Origin: Oscillospiraceae bacterium
Lineage (GTDB): Bacteria; Bacillota; Clostridia; Oscillospirales; Acutalibacteraceae
Length of the DNA stretch: 9,779 bases
NCBI GenBank assembly: GCA_031273775.1
Contig: JAISRF010000018.1
Span: 1-9,779 of the forward strand
Reading direction: 5' to 3'
In this document: positions 1 through 7,106 of the stretch, piece after piece
Position numbering within the stretch: the stretch's first letter is position 1
Layout: each line of letters begins with the position of its first letter
Notes under the pieces: generated by a model
What the model was told of the DNA's origin: nothing
What the model saw: only the letters and a program-made list of their open reading frames with translations
The model's database searches: none
Translations under genes and position numbers: made by a program

Positions 1-2
1 GT

Positions 3-599
3 TTGGCGTCGCTGATCTTGTTCTCGTTTTTATTCGCCGGAATATCCGTAAACGAGAAAAGAGCGGCGGTGTATTTCAAGGGTATACTGCTTTTGCTGCT
101 TTTGGAGTTCGCGGCCATACTTGTGGTTAGTGCCCTTTACGGCCTGATTGCCGTGTTGATTCAGGCCGTGTTAAAATCAGCGATGGCGGCTGATGAGTAT
201 CTGGGTGTAATTAAATATGTGACGAATGTTCTTACTTTTTTAATGTTGCCTGTTCTTGTTCATTTGCTCATGGTATTTGCGACAGCCGAACGCAAGGTCA
301 TACCGAGCGTATCAAAAGGCCTGAAAACGCTGAAAAATCAGTATGTAAAAGTGATGCTTGCCATTGCGTTTCTTTTTGCCGCCGGAGAGCTGGCAAAACT
401 TCCTTTCGGGTACATTACACAGTCCATTTGGATAAAGCTTGCCGTTTCTGTTATTATGGCGGCAATCGGCGCGTTTGGAATTGTGCTGGTTATTTCCCTG
501 TACCCCAAAGAATATCAAAAAGCGCAAAAGAAAGCTTCAAAAGTACCGCTTGAATATGAGCACATTGAAACAAAGCAAAAAGAACCGGTTACGGTTTAA
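3..599 (+). CDS. Multi-pass integral membrane protein, 5' end cut by window
   Basis: I do not recognise the family. The frame is open to the window edge; the TTG at position 3 is only the first possible start, so the true start probably lies upstream. The visible 198 residues hold about five hydrophobic segments, near residues 2-16, 27-55, 76-94, 116-134 and 144-167. A charged tail of about 30 residues rich in Lys and Glu follows (from YPKEYQKAQKK) and ends at TAA 597-599. The layout suggests a cytoplasmic-membrane protein with a soluble tail; no catalytic or transport motif is visible. The secreted Rhs gene starts 55 nt downstream on the same strand with no terminator in between, so co-transcription is likely. 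A helper or export role for the Rhs protein is possible but nothing in the sequence shows it. Confidence 0.7.
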   Translation: MASLILFSFLFAGISVNEKRAAVYFKGILLLLLLEFAAILVVSALYGLIAVLIQAVLKSAMAADEYLGVIKYVTNVLTFLMLPVLVHLLMVFATAERKVIPSVSKGLKTLKNQYVKVMLAIAFLFAAGELAKLPFGYITQSIWIKLAVSVIMAAIGAFGIVLVISLYPKEYQKAQKKASKVPLEYEHIETKQKEPVTV

Positions 600-654
600 C
601 CGCAAACACCAAAATATTGTCATTTATAAATTCAAAAACGAGGGTGACAACATC

Positions 655-3600
655 GTGAAAAAGTTGACTAAAATCGGTATCAGCCTTGCATTGCCGCTGT
701 GTTTTTTTATACAAATGACATCGCCCGGCATTTCTGCGATTGCGGCGGATTTAAGCGGGCACCCGCGCTATGTTGACTTTTCCGCGCCCAAGAAAAACGG
801 CGCCCTGACAGCCGTGACCAACCCCAAAGACCCCGCGCAGCGCCAACCAAAGAAGTATTATCAGGAACCGGAGCCGGATGGCGAGTTAATTGCCGTGGAC
901 GAGTTTTCTAGAACCTACCAGACCGGTGAAACCACCTTTTCCACACAGGCGGGCGGCCAGCGCAGTACATATTTAGACGAAAACGGCAAACCGGCGCTGG
1001 TGGATAACACGCTGGGGCAGGTAAAGCCGTGGTTTTCCGCGCCCTATTTCACCAATACGGCAGGCGCGTATGATGTGAAGCTGCCGCTTAAAATCACGAA
1101 ATCAAGCGGCATCAAAATCAGCAAGAACGGCGGTAAAATTGAACTGATTCCCGAGGGCGGGGACTTTTCCCGTCCCGTGGCTGATGGCAATGCCGTGCTG
1201 TACAACAATGTGTTTGACGGTATTGATTACCAGTATACCGTACTGGGCAGTGAGTTAAAAGAAGATATTGTCCTTAACAAGCGTGTGGAACAAAGCGAGT
1301 TCCGGTTTGAAGTCAAAACCCACCTGAAACTGAAAGAAAAAAACGGCGCGGTCATTGCCTATGACAAGGACGAAAACGAACCGGTGTTTACGTTGGCCGC
1401 GCCGGAAATGTCCGATGCCTCCGGTGAGGTCAGCTTGAATGTAACGCTGTCCCTCACCAAAGAAAAGGGCAAAAATATTGTAACGGTAATCACGGACAAG
1501 GCGTGGTTAGATTCGCCGGAACGCGCCTACCCCGTGCGTATTGACCCGCCTGTTGGCACGGAAGCCCTGGATATTGGGCTGTATTGTGTGGAGCAAGGTT
1601 CGCCCAATATGTACATAGGCGATAACAGCTATCCTTACGTGGGGTATGACGACGGTATTGTCAGCCAGAATATTGCGGATTCCGGCGTACTGCACGCCAT
1701 GACCCGCACATACATCAAAATTAACTTTAACTTTTCAACCATTTCCAAAGAAGCCAAAATTGACAGCGCCGGATTTAATATTTATCATTACACGGCTTGG
1801 AGTCGTGGAGCGACCAATTTTGGCCTTTACGAAGTCGATCAGGACTGGAATTCATCCAATATTACCTGGAATAATCAGCTTGGGTATAATCATACGTTTA
1901 TCCAGTTTCAGCCATCAAACAGCGGAGCCGGTTGGTTGCGTTACGACATCCGTGAAACGGTTAACAATTATGTGCAGGGAATCGCCACAAATCACGGTTT
2001 TGTAATGAAAGCCGAAGATGAGCGCAACATGCAGGCCGAGGTGTTCCACAACAAAAACGGCGCGAACCGTCCCAGTATGACCATCAACTGGTCAATCCCG
2101 GACCCGGTGGATGAAAATCTGCCGATTGGCGACATGACCGTTATTCTGCGCCCGATTTCCGAGAAAGACGCTAATGGCAAACTGCTGTTTGACGGCATTT
2201 TCGCGGACGGACTTGCGACGCCGGACGCGACGGTGAATTATTGGCTGGCTCCCGACAACAACGCCGGAACCACAACCGCCAGCCGGAGTTACAAATTTCC
2301 CGACAGTTCTTCTTTTGATTCCGTGTTCCCAAACGGCACTAAATATAAAGACAAACTTTCCAACTGGCAAACCAAGTTGTTCGGCGGCCTGGAATTAGAC
2401 AAAGCCTACCGTATTTCCGCGACAGCAACCTTAAACGGCCAAAACAGTGGACAAAAAGACAGCGAGAAATTCCTGATTTACAAAATTAAACAAAGAGACA
2501 CATTCCCGTATATTGCCAACTACTACGGCGTCCCGCTGAACACCATCATGCGTGATAACCGGGTGCAGGATACCCTTGTCATTGACAACAACACCATCTT
2601 TATCCGCAACCCGAACACCGAAATTCCTTACAACCCGCCGCCCCTGACCGACGACCAGAAGAAAGCGATTGACAGTGCCCTGATGGGGCGCGGCCTGCAC
2701 TGTGAGTATGGCTTTGAGCCAATCAACCTGAACACCGGTAACTTCCTGCTGGAAGCCACCGATGCCACCATCCCCGATTTGGGCGGAGATTTTAATATTT
2801 CCCGTACTTACAATTCCAAGGGCGAGGCGTACAACTCCCTGTTTGGCCGTCGCTGGAGCTTTGAATATTCCGAATACCTGTATCAGCAGGAAAATGGAAC
2901 TGTCGGCTACGCCAAAGGCGACGGCAAGACACTGTTCTTCAAACCAAATGGCAGCGGCGGGTATATCAGTCCGGACGGGTTCTTCCTTGACTTGAAGAAA
3001 ATCCCTTACACGGTGGGCGACGAAACCTATTACCGTTACGAAATCCATGAGAGCGACGGCGCGTATCGCAAGTTCAACGCTTGGGGTTTGTTAACCGATC
3101 TCTTTGACGCAAAGGGTCTGCGTACCGAAATCCAGTACGATGAAAACTACAACATCAAAAGCCTCATTTCCCCATCCGGCAAGGTATACGGCCTGACCGC
3201 CGACAACATGGGGCGCATTTCAAAAATAATCTTGCCAAATGCCGCCGAATTGCGTTATGAATATAACGCCAATGGCAATCTGGTAAAATATACAGACGCG
3301 CTGGGCGAAGAAACCCGCTATGTCTACGACAGTCAAAACCGGATGACTGAATGGTATGACCAAAGCGGAAACCGGGCGACTAAAAACACTTACGACAGCG
3401 AAAACCGGGTAACAAACCAATGGGACGCGCAGAATCATGAAACCGTACTGGTATATTCTGCAAATAAAACCGTCACCACAGATGCTAATGGTAATACGAC
3501 AACTTATCATTACGACGATACCTACCGCACGATTAAAGTTGAGCATCCTGACGGCGAAGTGGAAGATAAAACCTACGGCGCGAACAATACTCTTGCATCC

Positions 3601-3933
3601 AATTCAAAATATTCCTACACCTATAACGCGAACGGCAATATAACAAGCGAAACCCGCGCGGACACCAAAGTTAAAAGCTATGTTTACGGCGATGCCAATA
3701 ACCCGACCTTGCCAACAAAAATCACGGATTTTGACGGCAAAGTTACCCTGATGGCCTATAACGCCGCCGGGGATTTGCTGAAAATCACACGCCCGGACGG
3801 AAAAAGCGAAACCTATGAATATGACGGTTATCACCGCGTAACCAAGCATACCAACACAAACGGAAAATCGGAAAGCTTTCAGACAACCTCCGAAAACCTC
3901 TTGAAAAGTTGGGGTGTAAGTGGTAGAATATGA
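655..3933 (+). CDS. Secreted Rhs/YD-repeat protein, C-terminally truncated
   Basis: GTG 655 is chosen because GAGGG lies at 640-644, ten bases upstream, and because a signal peptide follows at once: MKKLTKIG, a hydrophobic core, then ISAIAA with cleavage near residue 31. In-frame starts further upstream overlap the previous gene. The 1092 residues show, in order: an exported N-terminal domain; a DNRLRE-type domain near residues 302-478 (TRTYIKINF, WNSSNITWN); a LysM-like segment near 606-662; a DUF6531-type Rhs entry domain near 690-765 (NLNTGNF, SRTYNS, FGRRWSF); and YD repeats from about 828 to the end (YEYNANGNL, YVYDSQNRM). Full Rhs proteins close the YD shell with a conserved core end and then a variable toxin. 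Here both are missing: the frame stops at TGA 3931-3933, and its last few residues (WGVSGRI) appear to be encoded by the end of an IS5-like element. It is probably a broken, toxin-less Rhs, though the remaining protein could still be secreted. Confidence 0.9.
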   Translation: MKKLTKIGISLALPLCFFIQMTSPGISAIAADLSGHPRYVDFSAPKKNGALTAVTNPKDPAQRQPKKYYQEPEPDGELIAVDEFSRTYQTGETTFSTQAGGQRSTYLDENGKPALVDNTLGQVKPWFSAPYFTNTAGAYDVKLPLKITKSSGIKISKNGGKIELIPEGGDFSRPVADGNAVLYNNVFDGIDYQYTVLGSELKEDIVLNKRVEQSEFRFEVKTHLKLKEKNGAVIAYDKDENEPVFTLAAPEMSDASGEVSLNVTLSLTKEKGKNIVTVITDKAWLDSPERAYPVRIDPPVGTEALDIGLYCVEQGSPNMYIGDNSYPYVGYDDGIVSQNIADSGVLHAMTRTYIKINFNFSTISKEAKIDSAGFNIYHYTAWSRGATNFGLYEVDQDWNSSNITWNNQLGYNHTFIQFQPSNSGAGWLRYDIRETVNNYVQGIATNHGFVMKAEDERNMQAEVFHNKNGANRPSMTINWSIPDPVDENLPIGDMTVILRPISEKDANGKLLFDGIFADGLATPDATVNYWLAPDNNAGTTTASRSYKFPDSSSFDSVFPNGTKYKDKLSNWQTKLFGGLELDKAYRISATATLNGQNSGQKDSEKFLIYKIKQRDTFPYIANYYGVPLNTIMRDNRVQDTLVIDNNTIFIRNPNTEIPYNPPPLTDDQKKAIDSALMGRGLHCEYGFEPINLNTGNFLLEATDATIPDLGGDFNISRTYNSKGEAYNSLFGRRWSFEYSEYLYQQENGTVGYAKGDGKTLFFKPNGSGGYISPDGFFLDLKKIPYTVGDETYYRYEIHESDGAYRKFNAWGLLTDLFDAKGLRTEIQYDENYNIKSLISPSGKVYGLTADNMGRISKIILPNAAELRYEYNANGNLVKYTDALGEETRYVYDSQNRMTEWYDQSGNRATKNTYDSENRVTNQWDAQNHETVLVYSANKTVTTDANGNTTTYHYDDTYRTIKVEHPDGEVEDKTYGANNTLASNSKYSYTYNANGNITSETRADTKVKSYVYGDANNPTLPTKITDFDGKVTLMAYNAAGDLLKITRPDGKSETYEYDGYHRVTKHTNTNGKSESFQTTSENLLKSWGVSGRI

Positions 3934-4056
3934 TCAAGAAAACGAAGGGGGACTTTCAAACATGAAACAGACACGGTTGCTGGGCAGTGAAACACAGCTT
4001 GACAGATTAACGGCGTTGGGGGATCCTCTGTTGCGCGTAAATGAGGCGATAGATTG
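3910..4056 (+). mobile_element. Left-end remnant of an IS5-like insertion sequence
   Basis: The YD-repeat coding ends around 3905-3912, and the following bases (TTGGGGTGTAAGTGG onward) look like an IS terminus with a short leader, a Shine-Dalgarno-like GAAGGGGG at 3944-3951 and a transposase start at 3962. At about 4054-4057 the sequence changes abruptly to pglX coding. Only about 145 bp of the element remain and the right end is absent, so it cannot move by itself. Because the Rhs gene is broken on its left and pglX on its right, the simplest inference is IS insertion into rhs followed by a deletion extending from inside the element into pglX. The exact left boundary is uncertain because I could not pair it with a right end. 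Confidence 0.6.
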
Positions 4057-4153
4057 GATAATGTCAATCACCTCGTCCATCAAAACATCGACATCTCCCG
4101 CACCGATTGGGACAGCTTTGAAACCTCTTGGGATTTCAAGCGGCATCCGCTGA
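3962..4153 (+). pseudogene. IS5-family transposase, N-terminal fragment
   Basis: From ATG 3962 the first ~31 residues (MKQTRLLG..., then [20 protein letters not shown]) match the typical N-terminus of IS5-family transposases, which carry an L-x-K/A-LGDPL-x-x-NE-x-IDW segment before the DDE catalytic domain. After the IDW motif the true transposase stops. The frame then runs for about 32 codons antiphase to pglX coding before its stop at 4151-4153, and those codons have no transposase character. The entire DDE domain is missing. The start has a good ribosome binding site, so translation of a short peptide is plausible, but no transposase activity can remain. Confidence 0.65.
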
Positions 4154-5253
4154 TTCCCCTCCTTTGGAGGGATGCCGCCGAAGGCGGCGGGGTGGTGCCT
4201 TTGAGCGCGAAGCGCAACACCCAGAACTACAACGCCCTGCCGTTCAACCCGCTACTAAAAGCGTGTGCCCGCGAACTTCGTAAAGCGGGTGTGTTATCGG
4301 AGGCGCTATTGTGGCTGCGCCTTAAGAGCGGGCAAGTAAACGGATGGGATTTTGACAGGCAAAAAATTATCGGCAATTATATCGTTGATTTTTACTGCGC
4401 AAATGTTAATTTGATAGTAGAAACTGATGGTTCAAGTCACGATGGTAAAGAGGAATATGACGCACAACGTGACGCGTATTTGAAAGGCTTGGGATTGGAC
4501 GTCCTTCATATTCGGGATAATGATGTAAAGAAAAATATCGATAGGGTTGTTGCTTCGATAAAGCACCACCCCGGCGGCTTCGCCGCCACCCCTCCAGAGG
4601 AGGGGAATAAGAGCATAGAAGCGGCGTTTGCAAAATGGGAACATGAAACGGCGGAGTGGTTTAACACCCTCAAAGCCAACGAGGAAGAACTCAACCGCAT
4701 TTTCATCGATATATACGGCTTGCGGGACGAACTCACGCCGGAGGTTGAGGACAAGGATGTGACCGTGCGCCGCGCGGACTTAGGGCGAGAGATTCGCCGC
4801 TATTTTCTGAGCGACTTCTACGCCGACCATCTGAAAGTCTATCATAAAAAGCCCATCTACTGGCAGTTTGACAGCGGCAAAGAGAGCGGTTTCAAGGCGC
4901 TTATCTATCTCCACCGCTACGACAAATACACAGCGGCGCGCGTGCGGACGGATTACCTCCATCCCCTCCAACGCAAGTATGAAGCGGAAATAAACCGCCT
5001 GCAAATGCTCGCCGAGTTGCCGGACACCAAGCCGGGCGAAGCAGCAGGCTACAAAAAGCAAATCGAAACCATCCGCAAAAAAGCCGCCGAATGTGTCGCC
5101 TACGACCAAGTCATCGCCCACATCGCCCACCAAGTGATAGAGCTTGACCTTGATGACGGCGTGACGGTCAACTATGCTAAATTCCAAAATGTCGAAGTCC
5201 CGCAGGGCGACGGTCGCAGCAGCCTGACGATGAATTTGTTGGCGAAAATATAA
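4054..5253 (+). CDS. pglX: BREX PglX methyltransferase C-terminal remnant carrying an in-frame DUF559 nuclease domain
   Basis: Residues 1-33 and 187-399 resemble the C-terminus of BREX type 1 PglX, the adenine-specific DNA methyltransferase: [16 protein letters not shown], then [31 protein letters not shown], and [20 protein letters not shown]. The methyltransferase catalytic core is absent; the usual protein is about 1,200 residues. Residues 34-186 are a foreign DUF559 (Vsr-like) module, inserted without breaking the frame. It has E83 in SEALLW, D112 in IVDFYC, and E123, D125 and H129 in ETDGSSH. Around residues 247-250 (REIRRYFL) the family's long SYAVGCMFGRYSL-containing block is missing, joining REIR directly to the RYFLSDF segment. 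Translation could start at TTG 4054, with GAGG at 4043-4046 supplied by the IS remnant. It is inactive as a methyltransferase; the nuclease part could still fold. The HipA-like gene starts 19 nt after the stop. Confidence 0.85.
   Translation: MDNVNHLVHQNIDISRTDWDSFETSWDFKRHPLIPLLWRDAAEGGGVVPLSAKRNTQNYNALPFNPLLKACARELRKAGVLSEALLWLRLKSGQVNGWDFDRQKIIGNYIVDFYCANVNLIVETDGSSHDGKEEYDAQRDAYLKGLGLDVLHIRDNDVKKNIDRVVASIKHHPGGFAATPPEEGNKSIEAAFAKWEHETAEWFNTLKANEEELNRIFIDIYGLRDELTPEVEDKDVTVRRADLGREIRRYFLSDFYADHLKVYHKKPIYWQFDSGKESGFKALIYLHRYDKYTAARVRTDYLHPLQRKYEAEINRLQMLAELPDTKPGEAAGYKKQIETIRKKAAECVAYDQVIAHIAHQVIELDLDDGVTVNYAKFQNVEVPQGDGRSSLTMNLLAKI
4153..4203 (+). repeat. Left inverted repeat of DUF559 cassette, two nested hairpins
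   Basis: This arm contains two palindromes in a row: CCCTCC-TTT-GGAGGG (4157-4171) and GCCGCC-GAA-GGCGGC (4174-4188), followed by GGGTGGTG. It matches the reverse complement of 4561-4611 at roughly nine of ten positions. Some differences keep the second hairpin: its stem reads GCC/GGC here where the other arm, read in the same direction, has GGC/GCC. This is what one expects if the folded form is selected. Confidence 0.8.
4561..4611 (-). repeat. Right inverted repeat of DUF559 cassette, two nested hairpins
   Basis: Read on the plus strand it holds CACCACCCC, then GGCGGC-TTC-GCCGCC (4573-4587), then CCCCTCC-AGA-GGAGGGG (4589-4605), then AAT. It is the inverted copy of the left arm, with the same order of two hairpins counted from the outside in. 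It is translated as [16 protein letters not shown] within the chimeric frame. From memory, similar GC-rich repeats sit beside DUF559 genes in many draft genomes; I could not check this here. Confidence 0.8.
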
Positions 5254-5272
5254 GTATCGGGAGGAAATAACG

Positions 5273-6334
5273 ATGGAAAATAACGGCAAGGTCAAAGTGT
5301 CAAAATATACCATTATGTACGAAGAAACGCCTGTGCTGCTTTTTGACAGAAAGGCGGATGCCGTCACGGTGTACGAGCCGAAATATCTGCCTTTTGCACT
5401 CAGGAGGCTTGAGATTATCCGACCGGTTGATGCGTTTGAATGGATAACAAATCGCATCGACAACGCCCAGCGCACCTACATGAACATGGTGTATATTGCG
5501 CGAAAGGTCGGGCGTGACCGCGATAAGATGATTAAGGACAGTTCCGGCATTTCGTTCACCGATAACTTTTGGCTTAAAACCTCGGACACTAATCACACGT
5601 GGAACGAATTGAACTCGTTGCGGGATAAAAGCAGAGAACTAAGCCTGTATGCTCTTACGGGTAAATCTGACAATCCCGCCGCGCTTTTGAGCGGTCATAC
5701 TTCTTTGTTTACAACGAAGGGGTTTTTCACGAAAGCTATCATAGGCGAAAATCTTGTAAAATTGCGTGAAGATGCAGTCCTCGAATATCCGGCGTATTTG
5801 TTCGGCAAGCAAATCGGCGTGACCGTGGCGAAATGTGAGTTTGATGGCGATTTTGTGAATATCAGACTTTTCACGAGCAACGATGTATCCCTTGTCCACG
5901 CGGCGGAGTTAAAGCGTTACTTTGATACGGACGAAGAAATTTACAATGAGTTCAAAAGGAATGGCAGGGACGACATCGCCGGACAAATCGAGCGGATGTA
6001 TATCTTTAACTACCTCATAGGCAACCCCGATATGCACGACGAAAACACGGGCGTTTTGTATGATGCGAAGACTTTCGAGTTTATATCGCTCGCCCCATGC
6101 TTTGACCACAATATCGCCTTTAACGAAGAATTTATGGGTGTGAGCCACGCAACCAAAGGGCGCAGTTCGTTGTTGCCACTTGATGAATGGTCAAAACGGT
6201 TTATCAAAAACCACCCTGACATTTTAGAGAAGCTAAAAACCGTGGATTATACAGAGATTAAAAAATATATGCCAAAAGAACGGTTTACGGAATTTCAGGA
6301 AAGAATCAAGGAAATGTTAAGTGCGAAAGTATAA
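5273..6334 (+). CDS. HipA-like serine/threonine kinase domain protein
   Basis: ATG 5273 is preceded by GGGAGGAA (ending at 5265) and lies 19 nt after the pglX-remnant stop, so the two are probably co-transcribed. Of the 353 residues, the C-terminal half shows the HipA-type kinase signature: YLIGNPDMHDEN at 247-258 (catalytic D253, with H255 and N258) and LAPCFDHN at 273-280 (metal-binding D278). K154 in FFTKAI is a candidate ATP-binding lysine. HipA kinases phosphorylate a protein target, classically glutamyl-tRNA synthetase, and act as toxins with a HipB antitoxin. No HipB-like helix-turn-helix gene is adjacent and the usual HipA N-terminal subdomain is not recognisable, so this may be an orphan or a kinase with another role. 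The reading frame looks intact. Being next to a BREX remnant suggests, but does not prove, that it was an accessory gene of that defence locus. Confidence 0.75.
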   Translation: MENNGKVKVSKYTIMYEETPVLLFDRKADAVTVYEPKYLPFALRRLEIIRPVDAFEWITNRIDNAQRTYMNMVYIARKVGRDRDKMIKDSSGISFTDNFWLKTSDTNHTWNELNSLRDKSRELSLYALTGKSDNPAALLSGHTSLFTTKGFFTKAIIGENLVKLREDAVLEYPAYLFGKQIGVTVAKCEFDGDFVNIRLFTSNDVSLVHAAELKRYFDTDEEIYNEFKRNGRDDIAGQIERMYIFNYLIGNPDMHDENTGVLYDAKTFEFISLAPCFDHNIAFNEEFMGVSHATKGRSSLLPLDEWSKRFIKNHPDILEKLKTVDYTEIKKYMPKERFTEFQERIKEMLSAKV

Positions 6335-6457
6335 GTTTGAAACTTAAAGATTACGCACCGCCTTAAAAAACGGCACAGGAAAACAGACCGTCCGAAGGCG
6401 GTCAAAAAAAACGGATAATGATTTATGTTGGAGATACAGCGGGAATATCGTCCTTGA
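6335..6457. other. Intergenic gap with a weak inverted repeat
   Basis: No gene is supported here. It holds a hairpin at 6386-6403 (GACCGTC, loop CCGA, AGGCGGTC-side pairing with one G-T wobble) and an alternative long-range pair, ACCGCCTT at 6357-6364 with AAGGCGGT at 6395-6402. The hairpin is followed on the plus strand by A residues, not T, so it is not a terminator for the kinase gene. The minus-strand frame continues through this stretch from the IS110 fragment, but with no transposase resemblance after 6458. Confidence 0.4.
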
Positions 6458-6784
6458 TGACATATCCCCGCCGATTTCCGAAAGAAGCGCAATAGCGGTC
6501 ATCGGGTCGGAGGAAAAGCCCGGAACGGTACGAATAAAATCCAGAGTCTCTTGATACGGCGCGGCAAGCCGCAGGATTTCAGCTTCGATATTTTGCTTAT
6601 GAGTTTTGACTTCATCAATATGCTTTAGGATTTCCCGCAACTTGGCGGCTTGTTCATGGGAGATAGAGCCGTCAACGGCAGCCTGAATTTCTTCAATTGG
6701 GTGCTTGCATCGACCGTCCACAAATGTTGGTCAGCTTGAACCGATAGCGCATCAGGTCGCGGAGGTGACGAATGTCAGGCGGCA
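6458..6784 (-). pseudogene. IS110-family transposase fragment with internal deletion
   Basis: Read on the minus strand, 6784 to about 6727 encodes MPPDIRHLRDLMRYRFKLTN. This is the segment of IS110-family transposases that joins the N-terminal DEDD domain to the middle of the protein. After a frame change, 6727-6458 encodes FVDGRCKHPIEEIQAAVDG through HIDEVKTHK to LDFIRTVPGF and ALLSEIGGDMS, the start of the transposase_20 (IS116/IS110/IS902) domain. About 60 residues normally between the two pieces are missing. The DEDD catalytic N-terminus and the C-terminal serine region are also absent. The fragment therefore has both ends cut and one internal deletion and is certainly inactive. IS110 elements have no terminal inverted repeats, so element boundaries cannot be read. 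It abuts the VWA fragment precisely at about 6784/6785. Confidence 0.8.
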
Positions 6785-7024
6785 TATGGTTGGGAGTTTA
6801 TCTTCCTCGGCGCAAACATTGATGCGGCACAGGTTGCCGACAGTTTCGGCACAGACCGCAGTCGCGCTCAAAATTTCCACAACGACAGCAAGGGCATTGA
6901 ACTAAATTATCGCGTAGTCAGCGAAGCGGTGGCCTCATTCAGAGCAGCACCGAAAGAGGTATCTCTCGCCGAGGACTGGAAAAAAGAAATTGAAGCGGAT
7001 TTCAAGAGCAGAACGAGCGATTGA
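6785..7024 (+). pseudogene. VWA-domain protein, C-terminal fragment
   Basis: The frame reads YGWEFIFLGANIDAAQVADSFG..., then RAQNFHNDSKG, and ends in WKKEIEADFKSRTSD before TGA 7022-7024. This resembles the end of small bacterial von Willebrand factor A proteins, where a WxFxFLGANIDA strand closes the domain, a helix with a conserved F/Y-H-x-D-S/G patch follows, and a charged tail ends the protein. The first two thirds, including the DxSxS metal-binding motif, are missing. No start codon or ribosome binding site precedes it in frame; an in-frame stop lies at 6737-6739. The IS110 remnant ends exactly where this sequence begins, so an element-associated deletion probably removed the 5' part. 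Function cannot remain. Confidence 0.65.
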
Positions 7025-7106
7025 TTTTGAGTGCACTTTTAAGGAATAATAATTTATGAAAAACAAACACAATTGTCTTTTGGCGAGAAGACAGGAGGTC
7101 GTTGAT

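Larger units (their letters stand above)
4153..4611 (+). mobile_element. DUF559 nuclease cassette bounded by inverted repeats, inserted in pglX
   Basis: The PglX sequence is uninterrupted except for these 459 bp (153 codons), which replace nothing recognisable between HPL and the [10 protein letters not shown] helix. The ends form a long inverted repeat with perfect tips ATTCCCCTCC and GGAGGGGAAT. Between the repeats lies one DUF559 domain: [39 protein letters not shown]559 proteins belong to the PD-(D/E)XK/Vsr-like nuclease group. The cassette is open in the host frame throughout, and both repeats are translated (for example [14 protein letters not shown]). No flanking target duplication is evident. 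I infer a small mobile unit in which the nuclease may aid spread. It has no transposase, no intein splicing motifs and no visible intron features. The exact boundaries are within a few bases. Confidence 0.7.

Noticed and set aside
439..654. Upstream extension of the Rhs gene to ATG 439 or ATG 556
   Set aside because: It would overlap the membrane-protein gene and bury the signal peptide; GTG 655 has a good ribosome binding site and places the signal peptide at the N-terminus.
2431..3048. Minus-strand open frame of 205 codons inside the Rhs gene
   Set aside because: It lies antisense to clear LysM/DUF6531 coding, has no ribosome binding site or recognisable domain, and is a frame shadow of the Rhs gene.
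4153..4611. Intein or self-splicing intron interpretation of the DUF559 insert
   Set aside because: There is no N-terminal Cys/Ser splice junction, no HN-C/S/T end and no intron-like core structure; the ends are palindromic inverted repeats instead.
4780..5475. Minus-strand open frame of 231 codons across the pglX end and kinase start
   Set aside because: It spans two well-supported plus-strand genes and the gap between them, with no recognisable protein features.
6386..6403. Hairpin as terminator of the HipA-like gene
   Set aside because: On the plus strand it is followed by A residues instead of T; on the minus strand the stem has a mismatch and only a weak T-run follows.
6705..6905. Plus-strand open frame across the IS110/VWA junction
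   Set aside because: It runs antisense to IS110 coding and then out of frame with the VWA fragment; it has no ribosome binding site and no domain.
7056..7106. Earlier ATG start for the GNAT gene
   Set aside because: The AAGGA site before it is weaker than AGGAGGT before 7107, and the extra 17 residues have no GNAT character. It is possible but less likely.
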